Shown here piece after piece: positions 17,268 through 26,884 of a stretch of DNA of 64,000 nucleotides. A program made the position numbers and the translations under genes. The first letter of the stretch is position 1; the number at the start of each line of letters is the position of its first letter. Source of the DNA: Candidatus Rhodoferax bjergmarkensis (lineage in GTDB: Bacteria > Pseudomonadota > Gammaproteobacteria > Burkholderiales > Burkholderiaceae_C); NCBI GenBank assembly GCA_016708345.1, contig JADJFX010000038.1, forward strand, positions 94,728-158,727. Reading direction: 5' to 3'. The notes below the pieces were generated by a model. The model saw only the letters and a program-made list of their open reading frames with translations, searched no databases and was not told the DNA's origin.

Positions 17268-18584
17268 ATGCGTCCATTCAAACTCACACTCACCCTGCTG
17301 GCTGCAGCAAGCCTGGTTGCCTGCGGTGGCGGCTCGGTAGATGGCGGCGCTACAGCCGACGCATCGGTCAGCGACAGCCTTGCCAGCCCACGTGCCTTTG
17401 CGGCAGCCTCAACCAGTTTTTACAACCCTTGGACCAATTTTTCCAAGCAGGTGACCTTCGGTGACAGCTTGAGCGATGTGGGCACCTATGCAGTCGGCAC
17501 CGTCGCAGCGCTGGGCGGCGGCAAATTTTCGGTCAACAACGTCGTCAAAGGCGTGAACCAATCGAAAAACTGGACTGAAGTAATGGCTGCCGGCTTGGGC
17601 CTGCCCCGCCCCTGCGCGGCGCAAACCGGGCTTGACGGAGACGCAAGCAAAGGCTTCAAGGTGGCGGTGGTCAATCACTCGGCCTGTACCAATTACGCCC
17701 AAGGTGGTGCCCGCGTGACCAACCCCGTCGGCCCTGGCAACAAACTCCTGGGTGGCAACAACGCCGTGCTGGGGCAACTGACCGTGCCCGTCGCCACACA
17801 GATCAAGACCCACCTGGCCAAGAGCCGCGGACGTTTTTCCGGCTGGGAACTTGTCCAGGTTCTTGCCGGTGCCAATGATGTATTTATTCAATTGGCCACC
17901 CTGTCGAACGGTGCCACGGCTGCGGCCACAGCAGCTGTGACCGCCGCTGTACCCGCGCAAATTGCCGCCGACATTGCCGCCGGCACCTGCGACCCGGCCA
18001 ACGCGCAAACCACTTGCGTGACAGCTGCTGTGGCGAAATTGACACCCACCGTGGGTGCGCAAGCCGCTGGCGCTTATGTGCAAACCAACGCACCTGCCGC
18101 GGTAGGGGCCATGGCGACAGCAGGCGCAGAACTGGCCGCTTTGGTCAATACACAAATACTGGCCAAGGGTGCGAAAGCCATTACCGTCATCAACGTGCCC
18201 GATATGGCCAAAACGCCGTTTGCACTGAGCCAAAGTGCGGCCACGCAAGCCTTGATCGACCAAATGGTCACCACCTTCAACAGCCAGTTAAAGGCCAAGC
18301 TGTCAACCAGTTCCGCCGTCTTGTATGTGGATGCCTACGCCGTGTCACAAGCTCAGTTTGCCAACCCCGCCTACTACGGCTTGACCAACGTGACCCTGCC
18401 CGCCTGTGATTTGACACCGCTCAAGAATGTGCTGGGCTCGTCCCTGGTGTGCAACAAAGGCAACCTGATTCCCGGCGTCGTCACCAACTATCAATTTGCA
18501 GACGCCGTGCACCCCACACCTTACGGTCACAGCCTGCTGGCCTACGCCGTGGCCATGGCCATGCACAAGAAAGGCTGGCTGTAA
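17268..18584 (+). CDS. GDSL/SGNH-family esterase lipoprotein
   Basis: A 438-residue predicted lipoprotein hydrolase. A lipobox LVAC with Cys19 follows a hydrophobic signal segment, and the early residues after Cys are GGGS, typical of outer-membrane lipoproteins. The nucleophile is Ser67 in VTFGDSLSDVG, block III is GANDV, and the catalytic dyad Asp412/His415 lies in DAVHPTPYGH. The middle holds a low-complexity Ala/Thr-rich insertion (ATAAVTAAVPAQIAADIAAG). The start is supported by CGAGGAGA before the ATG. The substrate is not predictable; secreted esterases of this kind act on lipids or short-chain esters. Confidence 0.88.
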   Translation: MRPFKLTLTLLAAASLVACGGGSVDGGATADASVSDSLASPRAFAAASTSFYNPWTNFSKQVTFGDSLSDVGTYAVGTVAALGGGKFSVNNVVKGVNQSKNWTEVMAAGLGLPRPCAAQTGLDGDASKGFKVAVVNHSACTNYAQGGARVTNPVGPGNKLLGGNNAVLGQLTVPVATQIKTHLAKSRGRFSGWELVQVLAGANDVFIQLATLSNGATAAATAAVTAAVPAQIAADIAAGTCDPANAQTTCVTAAVAKLTPTVGAQAAGAYVQTNAPAAVGAMATAGAELAALVNTQILAKGAKAITVINVPDMAKTPFALSQSAATQALIDQMVTTFNSQLKAKLSTSSAVLYVDAYAVSQAQFANPAYYGLTNVTLPACDLTPLKNVLGSSLVCNKGNLIPGVVTNYQFADAVHPTPYGHSLLAYAVAMAMHKKGWL

Positions 18585-18772
18585 GAATCGGTGCCTGCGG
18601 CACGTCGCGGGCCTGCTCCAGCAGGCAGGCCTGCGTCAAGGCGCTCATTCAGAGCAAAAAACAGCTGTTCCGCCCGCCAAACGGGCGCTGACAGCTATGT
18701 ATTTTGTAGCAAATTCACTCCAAACCGCCGCACGATAAGCGCTGGGGGCCTTCCAAACCGGTTCAAACCGCC

Positions 18773-20804
18773 TCAAGCGGGCTTGCCCAGTTCTTCCCAG
18801 CGCTCCAGCGCCGCCATCAGTTGGTCGTCAATCTGCGCACTGCGGCTGGCCAGCTGCAGGGCACGCGCGTTGTCGCTGCTGTACAGGCGGCCATCCGCCA
18901 GCGCCGCCTGAATGTCTTTTTGTTCGGCTTCCAGCGCGGCAATGGCGTCGGGCAGGCCGTCCAGCTCGCGCTGCTCCTTGAAGCTGAGTTTGCGGGTTTT
19001 GGTGGCTGGCGCAGGGCTTGCGGCAGCTGCGGGCGGTGTTTTTTGCTCTTCTTTTTGTAGCTGCTTGCGCTCATAATGAAAGGGCTGAGCGCCTTTTTGA
19101 CCCTTGGATTGGGCAATCTCGCTGGCACGTTTGCTTTGCACCAGCCAGTCGCTCACGCCGCCTTCGTACTCGCGCCACTTGGCGTCACCTTCAAACGCAA
19201 TGGTGCTGGTGACCACGTTGTCCAGAAAGGTGCGGTCATGGCTGACCAGGAACACGGTGCCGTCGTAGTTTTGCAGCAGGTCTTCCAGCAGCTCCAGCGT
19301 GTCGATGTCCAGGTCGTTGGTCGGCTCGTCCAGCACCAGCACGTTGGCGGGGCGGGCGAACAGGCGCGCCAGCAGCAGGCGGTTGCGCTCGCCACCGCTC
19401 AAACTGCGCACGGGTGAGTTGGCACGTGCCGGGGAGAACAAAAAATCGCCCAGATAGCTTTTGACGTGTTTTTTCTGGTTGCCAATCTCGATCCACTCAC
19501 TGCCGGGGCTGATGAAGTCTTCCAGCGTCGCGTCCAGGTCGAGCGCGTTGCGCATCTGGTCAAAGTAGGCCACCGTCACGTTGCTGCCCAAGCGCACCGT
19601 GCCCCAGGGGCTGTGGCCGGGCTCGGGCGGCGGCGCGTTGGCTGGCGGCGGGTCAGGCTGCAGCTCGCCCAAAATCAGCTTGAGCAGCGTGGTTTTGCCC
19701 GCGCCGTTGGGGCCCAGCAGACCAATCTTGTCACCCCGCAACACGGTGGTAGTGAAGTCCTTGACAATCACGCGTCCGCCGGGCCGCCCCAAGGACGTGT
19801 GCACCCCTCGGGGGCCTGGCATCGCCAGGACTGGGGGCTACGTCGCGATCTCCGAAAGTCTTGGTCACATGCACCATCTCGGAGACCAGCTTGCCGCTCT
19901 TGTCGCCGCTGGACACGTCCATGTTCACGCTGCCCACAACGTTGCGCCGCGCGGCATGCTGGGCGCGCAACTCATCCAGGCGCACGATGCGGGCGGTGGC
20001 CCGGGTGCGCCGGGCTTCCACGCCCTTGCGAATCCACACCTCTTCCTGCGCCAAGAGCTTGTCAGCCCGGGCGTTGATCACCGCCTCCTGCGCCAGTTGT
20101 TCTTCTTTTTGCAGCAGGTAGGCGGCAAAGTTGCCGGGGTAGGACAGCAGCTTGCCCCGGTCCAGCTCCACGATGCGGGTGGCCACGTTGTCCAGAAAGG
20201 AGCGGTCGTGGGTGATGGTGATGATGGAGCCCTTGAAATCGACCAGCAGGCCCTCCAGCCATTCAATCGAGTCCAGGTCCAGGTGGTTGGTCGGCTCGTC
20301 CAGCAGCAGCACATCGGGCTGCGCCACCAGCGCCTGCGCCAGCGCTACGCGTTTTTTGGTACCACCCGACAGGGTGCGGACAATCGCCTGCGGGTCCAGG
20401 TGCAGTCGGTGCAGCGTTTCATTCACCCGTTGCTCCCAGTTCCAGCCGTCCAGCGCTTCGATTTCGCTTTGCATTGCATCCAGGTCACCATGCCCCTGGC
20501 AATACTCTTCAATCAGGCCGATCACGCGCGCCAATCCTGCGCTGACAGCTACAAAGATAGTAGCATCCGCATCCAGCTGCGGCTCCTGCGCCACGTAGGC
20601 AATGCGGGTGTTGTTTTGCACCTGCAGCGTGCCGTCGTCGGGCTTTTCCATGCCGCCCAGTATTTTGAGCATGCTGGACTTGCCCGCGCCATTGCGGCCA
20701 ATCAGGCCCACGCGCTCCTGCGTTTCAAGGGAAAAATCAGCGTGGTCGAGCAGGGGAACGTGTCCGAATGCCAGCTGTGCGTCAAGTAGAGTGATGAGTG
20801 CCAT
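18773..20804 (-). pseudogene. uup: ABC-F ATPase Uup, frame broken by a repeat insertion
   Basis: A two-domain ABC-F protein (no membrane domain; translation or DNA-structure related). The first ABC domain begins MALITLLDAQLAFG at 20804 and has Walker A GRNGAGKSS, signature LSGGTKKR and Walker B VLLLDEPTNHLDL. The second has GPNGAGKTT, LSGGERNR and VLVLDEPTNDLDI and ends with a charged coiled tail. The natural junction FGDR-VIVKDF is split by about 73 extra bases (19772-19844), which shifts the frame by one. The upstream part then ends at 19731, and the downstream part has no proper start of its own. Family A-like segments also occur at 20543-20575 and 19052-19095 inside the frame. Confidence 0.88.
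19772..19844. repeat. 73-bp GC-rich insertion inside uup
   Basis: The extra bases lie between codons for FGDR and VIVKDF. They carry arms such as CCCCAAGGACGTGTGCACCCC, and the triplet flanking the site is repeated on both sides (GCG on the + strand), as expected for a short target duplication. From memory, similar GC-rich palindromic repeats are common between genes in Comamonadaceae. The length is not a multiple of three, hence the frame break. Confidence 0.75.
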
Positions 20805-20836
20805 GTGGGGATGGATTATCCGCTGAGCGGACACCG

Positions 20837-20998
20837 CTACAGAACCGGGCTATTGGGCTGCAGTTTTTTCAGAAAACTTTCGCACGGCAAACACAAAATT
20901 TCACCAATTTTCAGCTCTTCGCTGCCCATGTAGAGAAGGCACACTGCGGCCTGCGGATAGTCTTGCTGAAATGCTTTGAGCGCGCGCAGGTCTGTAGG
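20837..20998 (-). pseudogene. C-terminal remnant of an AAA ATPase (DUF4143 type)
   Basis: About 53 codons ending at the TAG 20837-20839 read DLRALKAFQQDYPQAAVCLL...GEILCLPCESFLKKLQP. This is the usual C-terminal end of ATP-binding proteins with a DUF4143 domain (DLRALKAF..DYPEA and CLP..EFL.L.P). Nothing of the ATPase core remains. The remnant stops where the family C repeat at 20995-21188 begins, suggesting that the element or a linked deletion removed the rest. Confidence 0.7.
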
Positions 20999-21188
20999 AT
21001 GTGGTCAGGAATAATTTCCCGATTTACCCTGAGGAGTCGGGATGCGATGTGAGGCGCAAGACGGGCCCTCGTTCAGACCCGCCAGGGTAGGAACGACATG
21101 TAGCTCAGCTACACAAGCGGCTTGCAACGAAGCAATAAACCCGCCAGCGCCGCCAGAAATGGGATATTTGTAATTTCTGCATCCCTAA
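20995..21188. repeat. Family C mini-element, copy 1
   Basis: The reverse complement begins TTAGGGATGCAGAAAT and continues with CAAATATCCCATTTCTGGCG, the same as at 50935. After about 60 bases the two copies diverge but keep a TTGC..CGTTGCAA core. The far end of this copy is degenerate, so the left limit is approximate. Confidence 0.75.
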
Positions 21189-21563
21189 GACTCAAACTGG
21201 TGGGGCTGGGTGTGCATGTCCCTGTTTTGCAAATTTATCCGCGTTTGTAAACCATTGATTTCATTGGATTTTTAATTGTATTTGCCGAAGTTTTTGCCAA
21301 TTCAATTGCCAATTGTTGGCCAAATTCACTCTCAGATCTTCCTCAAACGGAGAATGGCGGCAAAATTTTGTGCCAAATCAGCCTGTAGCGCACATGGAAT
21401 CTGCGCGAGCAGCTATTAAAAAGATAGTAAATTGCGCGCCCACCTCTGCCTTTCCGGACGAAACGCGCACGAAATAATCAAGGTCACCCGCCTGTGACCC
21501 AGCCTTGAACCCGGTGATGGCGGCAATTTGGTGGTGTATGGGCAGGGCATGGCCCGTAAAAGT
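21189..21563. other. Non-coding stretch downstream of rnpB
   Basis: About 375 bp. A family A-like segment lies at 21400-21435 (CGAGCAGCTATT and AAGATAGTAAATTG). An open frame on the minus strand continues out of rnpB to 21378, but it starts inside the RNA gene and has no recognisable protein. The part 21230-21380 is AT-rich compared with its surroundings. Confidence 0.5.
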
Positions 21564-21949
21564 GTGAAGCCCACCGATAAGCCGGATTCTGTGCATTGAG
21601 GTTGCCCCCAATGTGACTGCCATTAATCTGGGCCGTTGGTCACCCAACGGCTCGGTGCTACCTACCCGCACACAGCCCGGGGGCCCCGGGTTGAACACCG
21701 CAGCGAACTGCGCTGCTCGGCGTGTGCCTACTTGGTATTGCTGCGCGTAGAGATTGCCCGTTTCACCCGAACCCGGGTTGCCCCGCGTTCGACTCGTCTC
21801 TGTTGCTCTGATCCTCACCTTATACCGCGCACTTTCGTACACGGCTTTCAGTGGACAGCCGTTAGCTGCTACGCTGCCCTGTGCAGTCCGGACGTTCCTC
21901 CAGTGCCTTGTTTCCAAGATTGCACCAGCGACAGTCTGGTGGGCTTCAC
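21564..21949 (-). ncRNA. rnpB: RNase P RNA (bacterial class A)
   Basis: Catalytic RNA that matures tRNA 5' ends. The 5' GTGAAGCCCACC pairs perfectly with the 3' GGTGGGCTTCAC as helix P1, giving a length of 386 nt. Conserved core elements are present: GAGGAACGTCCGG with CACAGGGCAG near the 5' part, and ACAGAATCCGGCTTA near the 3' end. Protein-like frames across this interval are therefore not genes. It is divergent from cysK. Confidence 0.93.
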
Positions 21950-22058
21950 GGGGGCATTATCGCGGCTTATCTTGATCCTGCTGTGGCAAGCTGCCGCTGA
22001 AGTAGTCCAAAATGGCGTCTTTTCGCATCATCTAACCCGCTTAGCATTGGATCTGATC

Positions 22059-22978
22059 ATGAAAGCCGACAACATTCTGCAAACCATTGGCAACACGCCG
22101 CATGTGCGCATCAACCGCCTGTTTGGCTCAGGCCACACGGTTTACATCAAGTCCGAGCGCAGCAACCCGGGCGGCTCCATCAAGGACCGCATTGCGCTGG
22201 CCATGGTGGAAGCTGCCGAGCGCGATGGCACCCTGCAACCCGGGGCAACCATCATCGAGCCCACCTCGGGCAACACCGGCGTGGGCCTGGCCATGGTGGC
22301 TGCGGTCAAGGGTTACAAGCTTATTTTGGTGATGCCCGACAGCATGTCGGTTGAGCGCCGTCGCCTGATGCTGGCCTACGGTGCCACGTTTGACCTGACC
22401 CCGCGTGAAAAAGGCATGAAAGGTGCCATTGCCCGCGCCTATGAGTTGTCTTTGTCCATCCCTGGTGCCTGGATACCCCAGCAGTTTGAAAACCCGGCCA
22501 ATGTGGAGGTTCACGCCCGCACCACCGCCCAAGAAATTCTGGCCGACTTCCCGAATGGACTCGATGCCCTGATCACCGGCGTAGGCACCGGCGGGCACCT
22601 CACAGGCTGCGCCCAGGTGCTCAAGGCGCAATGGCCTGCGTTGAAGGTGTATGCCGTGGAGCCTGTGGCCTCGCCGGTCATTTCCGGCGGCGCACCTGCT
22701 GCCCACCCGATCCAGGGCATTGGTGCGGGTTTCATCCCGAAAAACCTGCACACCGATTTGCTCGACGGCGTGATTCAGGTCGATGCCGAACCGGCCCGCG
22801 AAATGGCCCGGCGCTGCGCCCGCGCAGAAGGGTATGTTGGTGGGCATTTTCATCCGGGGCGACTTTGGTCGCCATTGCGCAAAAACTGCCCGATCTGCCC
22901 GCAGGTGCCACCGTGCTGGGCTTTAACTACGACACGGGCGAGCGCTACCTGTCGATTGAAGGCTTCTTGCCGGCCTGA
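22059..22978 (+). pseudogene. cysK: Cysteine synthase A, frame broken near the C-terminus
   Basis: PLP enzyme making cysteine from O-acetylserine and sulfide. The first 257 codons are intact (QTIGNTPHVRINRL, PLP lysine in NPGGSIKDR, EPTSGNTGVGLAM, ITGVGTGGHLTG). After AREMARRCARAEG the frame should continue to SSGATLVAIAQKLPDLPAG and end EGFLPA at 22978, but those codons are in another frame. The shift lies between 22830 and 22852, around TATG and TTTT. Unshifted reading runs on through the next gene and would make a false 1069-codon fusion. A true mutation would remove the C-terminal part of the fold; a sequencing error is equally likely. Confidence 0.85.
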
Positions 22979-23042
22979 GGATGTGGCACAGCCACATTCT
23001 GAATACTCCCTTCCCAAAATGCCTGATGCCCTTGAACCCGCC

Positions 23043-24845
23043 ATGCTACGCATTTCCGAACTCAAACTCCCTTTAAGTGCCCTGCCCGCAGGTGCACGAC
23101 GCCCCGCCGACGCGCCCACCGAGACCGACGCCGACCGCACCCCGCCACCGCATCCGATTGCGGCTTTGAAGACACTGGCCGCACAGACGCTGGGTGTGGC
23201 CGAATCCACTATTGCCTCGCTGCAAGTTTTCAAACGCAGTTTTGATGCGCGCCGGGCTGATTTGCTGGCGGTCTATATTGTGGATGCAGAGATTGATCCG
23301 GCACTTGAAGCGCCTTTGCTGGCCAAGTTTGCCGGCAGCCCCCACCTGATGCGCACGCCCAATATGGACTACCAGCGCGCGGGGCAGGCCCCGGCCAACC
23401 TGGCGCTGCGCCCGGTGGTGGTGGGTTTTGGCCCCTGCGGCATTTTTGCAGCCCTGGTGTTGGCGCGCATGGGTTTCAAACCCATCGTGCTGGAGCGCGG
23501 CAAAGCCGTGCGCGAGCGCACCAAAGACACCTGGAGTCTGTGGCGTCAGGGCGAGCTCAACCCCGAGTCGAATGTGCAATTTGGCGAGGGCGGCGCTGGC
23601 ACCTTCTCGGATGGCAAGCTTTACAGCCAGATCAAGGACCCTCGCCACCTGGGCCGCAAGGTGATGAACGAGTTCGTCAAAGCCGGTGCGCCGCCTGAAA
23701 TTTTGTACGAAGCCCACCCCCACATTGGCACCTTCAAGCTGGTCAAGGTGGTGGAAAACATGCGCGAGGAAATCATTGCGCTGGGCGGCGAGATTCGCTT
23801 TGAGCAGCGCCTGACCGATGTCAGCATTGAAGAAACCAATGGCCGCAAACAGCTGCGCGCCCTCACCGTGCTGGACCAGCGCACCGGGCAATCGCATACC
23901 CTGCAAGCCGATCATGTGGTGATGGCACTGGGCCACAGCTCGCGCGACACCGTGGCCATGCTGCACCAACGCGGCGTGGCCATGCAGGCCAAGCCATTCT
24001 CCATCGGTTTTCGCATCGAACACCCGCAAAGTGTGATCGACCGCGCCCGCTGGGGCCGCCATACCGGCCACCCTCAGCTGGGCGCGGCCGACTACAAGCT
24101 GGTGCACCATGCCGACAATGGCCGCGCGGTGTACAGCTTTTGCATGTGTCCCGGCGGCACGGTGGTGGCAGCCACCTCGGAGCCGGGCCGTGTGGTAACC
24201 AACGGCATGAGCCAGTATTCGCGCAACGAGCGCAATGCCAACGCGGGCATTGTGGTAGGCATTGATCCGCCGGACTATCCCTACGACGAGGCCACTTTTG
24301 TGCAAGCCTTTGGTGCCGACGGCGCGCAGTACGCCAGCGAGGCCCGGGCGCGGCAGGAAGATGCATCGCTGGGCGCAGACGGGTTTCATCCGCTGTCCGG
24401 GATTGCGCTGCAGCGCCAGTTGGAGGCCACCGCCTACGTACTGGGCGGCAGCAGCTACGCGGCACCGGGGCAACTGGTGGGCGACTTTCTTGCCAAGCGC
24501 CCCTCCACCACCTTGGGCACCGTGCAACCCTCTTACAAACCGGGCATCAAGCTGGGTGACCTGGGGCCCAGCCTGCCGCACTATGCGATTGAAGCCATTC
24601 GCGAAGCCTTGCCCGCGTTTGGCCGCAAGATCAAGGGCTTTGACATGCCCGATGCGCTGCTGACCGGGGTGGAAACCCGCACCTCGTCGCCGCTCAAGAT
24701 TCCGCGTGGGGACAATCTGCAGAGTGTGAATGTGGCGGGTCTGTACCCGGCTGGCGAAGGTGCAAGCTACGCGGGCGGCATTTTGTCCGCCGGGGTGGAC
24801 GGCATCAAAGTCGCCGAGGCCATTGCCAAGAGTTTGCTGGCCTGA
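23043..24845 (+). CDS. FAD-dependent dehydrogenase/oxidoreductase (YtfP/HI0933-like)
   Basis: A 600-residue flavoprotein of unknown substrate. An N-terminal domain of about 120 residues (FKRSFDARRADLLAVYIVDAEI) precedes the Rossmann motif VVGFGPCGIFAALVLARMG (126-144). Typical family blocks are NVQFGEGGAGTFSDGKLYSQIKD, ALGHSSRDT, SFCMCPGGTVVAATSEPG and the C-terminal GEGASYAGGILSAGVDGIKVAEAI. It is conserved widely as a stand-alone cytoplasmic enzyme. The start at 23043 is 64 bp after cysK; an in-frame ATG at 23020 is possible. Confidence 0.85.
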   Translation: MLRISELKLPLSALPAGARRPADAPTETDADRTPPPHPIAALKTLAAQTLGVAESTIASLQVFKRSFDARRADLLAVYIVDAEIDPALEAPLLAKFAGSPHLMRTPNMDYQRAGQAPANLALRPVVVGFGPCGIFAALVLARMGFKPIVLERGKAVRERTKDTWSLWRQGELNPESNVQFGEGGAGTFSDGKLYSQIKDPRHLGRKVMNEFVKAGAPPEILYEAHPHIGTFKLVKVVENMREEIIALGGEIRFEQRLTDVSIEETNGRKQLRALTVLDQRTGQSHTLQADHVVMALGHSSRDTVAMLHQRGVAMQAKPFSIGFRIEHPQSVIDRARWGRHTGHPQLGAADYKLVHHADNGRAVYSFCMCPGGTVVAATSEPGRVVTNGMSQYSRNERNANAGIVVGIDPPDYPYDEATFVQAFGADGAQYASEARARQEDASLGADGFHPLSGIALQRQLEATAYVLGGSSYAAPGQLVGDFLAKRPSTTLGTVQPSYKPGIKLGDLGPSLPHYAIEAIREALPAFGRKIKGFDMPDALLTGVETRTSSPLKIPRGDNLQSVNVAGLYPAGEGASYAGGILSAGVDGIKVAEAIAKSLLA

Positions 24846-24920
24846 AACAGGTTTTTTCACCACAAAACTTGCGCCCGACTTCATGCACAGGAAAACCCTT
24901 AGTTGAAAATCCGGAATAAA

Positions 24921-24934
24921 TTGATCTTGGTCAG
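24921..24934 (+). promoter_or_regulatory. FNR/DNR-type box upstream of nirS
   Basis: TTGATCTTGGTCAG matches the FNR/DNR family pattern TTGAT-N4-GTCAA or ATCAA with one mismatch in the right half. Its centre is about 90 bp before the nirS ATG. This would place nirS under anaerobic or NO-responsive Crp/FNR control, as in other denitrifiers. No such regulator gene is in the window. Confidence 0.6.
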
Positions 24935-25017
24935 GTCAATACAGCAATTTCCGTGTACGCTGCTGGGCTCGTGGTCACCACGTGTTTGAAAAATCCCTAC
25001 CTCTAACCGGAGAAAGA

Positions 25018-26763
25018 ATGAGTAACAGAAAATACGGGCTCTGGCGCAAAGCCACACTAGCCCTCGCACTGGCGTTGCCGCTGGCGGCAACCCATGCCAT
25101 TGCCGACGAAAAAGGCCACGAACCCCGTAGCCCGTCTGAAAAGAGCTACCAAGCGGGTGACTCATCACCGGTGGGTCAGGCCGAGATGCATCACAACATC
25201 AACCCCAAAGCTCCGGCCATGTCCAAGGACGAGTTCGAGAAGGGTAAAAACATTTACTTTCAGCGCTGCGCGGGCTGCCACGGCGTGCTGCGCAAAGGCG
25301 CTACCGGCAAACCCTTGACCACTGACAAAACCATTGCCAGCGGCACGGAATACCTCAAGGTCTTCATCAAATACGGTTCCCCCGGCGGCATGCCCAACTG
25401 GGGCACTTCCGGCGAACTGAACGACGCCGAAGTGGACCTGATGGCACGCTACATCCAGCAGGAGCCCCCCACACCACCCGAGTGGGGCATGAAGGAAATG
25501 ATGTCTTCGCTGAAGATCATCGTGCCGCCGAACAAGCGCCCCACCAAGAAGATGAACAGCCTGGATTTGCCCAACCTGTTCTCCGTGACCCTGCGTGACG
25601 CAGGCGAGATCGCGCTGATTGACGGCAAGTCCAAGAAGATCGTCAAGATCATCAAGACTGGCTACGCCGTGCACATTTCACGCATGTCGCAGTCTGGCCG
25701 CTACCTGTACGTGATCGGCCGTGATGCCCGCATCAACCTGATCGACCTGTGGATGGAAGACCCCAGCAACGTGGCTGAAATCAAGGTTGGCCTGGAAGCC
25801 CGCTCAGTGGAGACCTCCAAGTTCAAGGGTTATGAAGACAAATATGCGATTGCCGGTACTTACTGGCCGCCCCAGTTTGTCATCATGGAAGGTGACTCGC
25901 CCAAGCCACTGCGCATTGAGTCAACCCGCGGCATGACCGTTGGCACCCAAGAGTACCACCCTGAGCCCCGTGTGGCTGCCATCGTGGGTTCGCATTACAA
26001 CCCGGAGTTCATCGTCAACGCCAAAGAAACCGGCAAGATCCTGATCGTCAACTACAAGGACATGGAAAACCTGAAGATCACCACCATCAATGCAGCCCAG
26101 TTCCTGCATGACGGCGGCATGGACTCGACAGGCCGCTATTTCATGGTTGCCGCCAACGCCTCCAATAAAGTGGCCGTGGTGGACACCAAGGAAGACAAAC
26201 TGGCCGCCTTGGTGGATGTGGGCAAGGTGCCACACCCTGGCCGTGGTGCCAACTTTGTGCATCCGAAATTCGGACCCGTCTGGGCCACCAGCCACTTGGG
26301 TGACGAAACCATCAGCCTGATTGGAACCGACCCGATCAAGCACAAAGACCAGGCATGGCGCGTGGTGCAGACCCTCAAGGGTCAGGGTGGCGGTTCGCTG
26401 TTCATCAAGACGCATCCCAAGTCACAAAACCTGTGGGTCGACACACCGCTCAATCCTGAAGCCAAAAACAGCCAGTCCATCGCTGTGTATGACATCAAAA
26501 ACCTTGACAAAGGTTTTGAAGTACTGCCCATCGGTGAGTGGGCCGGCATCAAGGACGACGGTGCCAAGCGTATTGTTCAGCCTGAGTACAACAAGGATGG
26601 CGATGAAGTCTGGTTCTCCGTCTGGAGTGCCAAGGACAAAATCTCTGCCCTGGTGGTGGTGGACGACAAGACCCGCAAACTCAAAGCTGTGATCAAAGAC
26701 CCCAAGCTGGTGACCCCCACCGGCAAGTTCAATGTGCACAACACGCAGCATGACGTGTATTGA
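25018..26763 (+). CDS. nirS: Cytochrome cd1 nitrite reductase
   Basis: Periplasmic enzyme reducing nitrite to nitric oxide in denitrification. The 581 residues comprise a signal peptide (1-29), a cytochrome c domain with CAGCH (84-88) and an eight-bladed d1-haem propeller. The d1 axial ligand is probably H219 (GYAVHISR); the active-site pair H326 (SHYNPEF) and H364 (FLHDGG) is conserved. GGAGAAAGA precedes the ATG. None of the d1-haem synthesis genes (nirF, nirD/L/G/H, nirE, nirJ) or a nirM cytochrome is adjacent, so they must lie elsewhere. A strong terminator follows. Confidence 0.97.
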   Translation: MSNRKYGLWRKATLALALALPLAATHAIADEKGHEPRSPSEKSYQAGDSSPVGQAEMHHNINPKAPAMSKDEFEKGKNIYFQRCAGCHGVLRKGATGKPLTTDKTIASGTEYLKVFIKYGSPGGMPNWGTSGELNDAEVDLMARYIQQEPPTPPEWGMKEMMSSLKIIVPPNKRPTKKMNSLDLPNLFSVTLRDAGEIALIDGKSKKIVKIIKTGYAVHISRMSQSGRYLYVIGRDARINLIDLWMEDPSNVAEIKVGLEARSVETSKFKGYEDKYAIAGTYWPPQFVIMEGDSPKPLRIESTRGMTVGTQEYHPEPRVAAIVGSHYNPEFIVNAKETGKILIVNYKDMENLKITTINAAQFLHDGGMDSTGRYFMVAANASNKVAVVDTKEDKLAALVDVGKVPHPGRGANFVHPKFGPVWATSHLGDETISLIGTDPIKHKDQAWRVVQTLKGQGGGSLFIKTHPKSQNLWVDTPLNPEAKNSQSIAVYDIKNLDKGFEVLPIGEWAGIKDDGAKRIVQPEYNKDGDEVWFSVWSAKDKISALVVVDDKTRKLKAVIKDPKLVTPTGKFNVHNTQHDVY

Positions 26764-26787
26764 TTGAATGACCGGTTGAATGACCGG
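26764..26787. repeat. Two tandem 12-bp repeats after nirS
   Basis: TTGAATGACCGG occurs twice in direct tandem just after the nirS stop and before the terminator. It looks like a small local duplication; no function is implied. Confidence 0.6.
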
Positions 26788-26799
26788 TAGATAAAGCAA

Positions 26800-26828
26800 A
26801 CGGGGGCATCAAGCCCCCGTTTTTATTT
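26800..26828 (+). terminator. Rho-independent terminator of nirS
   Basis: ACGGGGGC (26800-26807), loop ATCAA, GCCCCCGT (26813-26820), followed by TTTTTATTT. A perfect 8-bp GC-rich stem with a U tract on the nirS side. Confidence 0.9.
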
Positions 26829-26884
26829 CAACCTCATTTTTCAACCCTCATTCAAGACCAGCATGGGTCTTGAATGAAATTTTT

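Noticed and set aside
21378..21917. 179-codon protein on the minus strand
   Set aside because: Its first two thirds are RNase P RNA.
21636..24845. A 1069-codon fusion of cysteine synthase and an FAD enzyme
   Set aside because: It begins inside rnpB and exists only because the cysK frame is shifted; both parts have proper own starts or ends.
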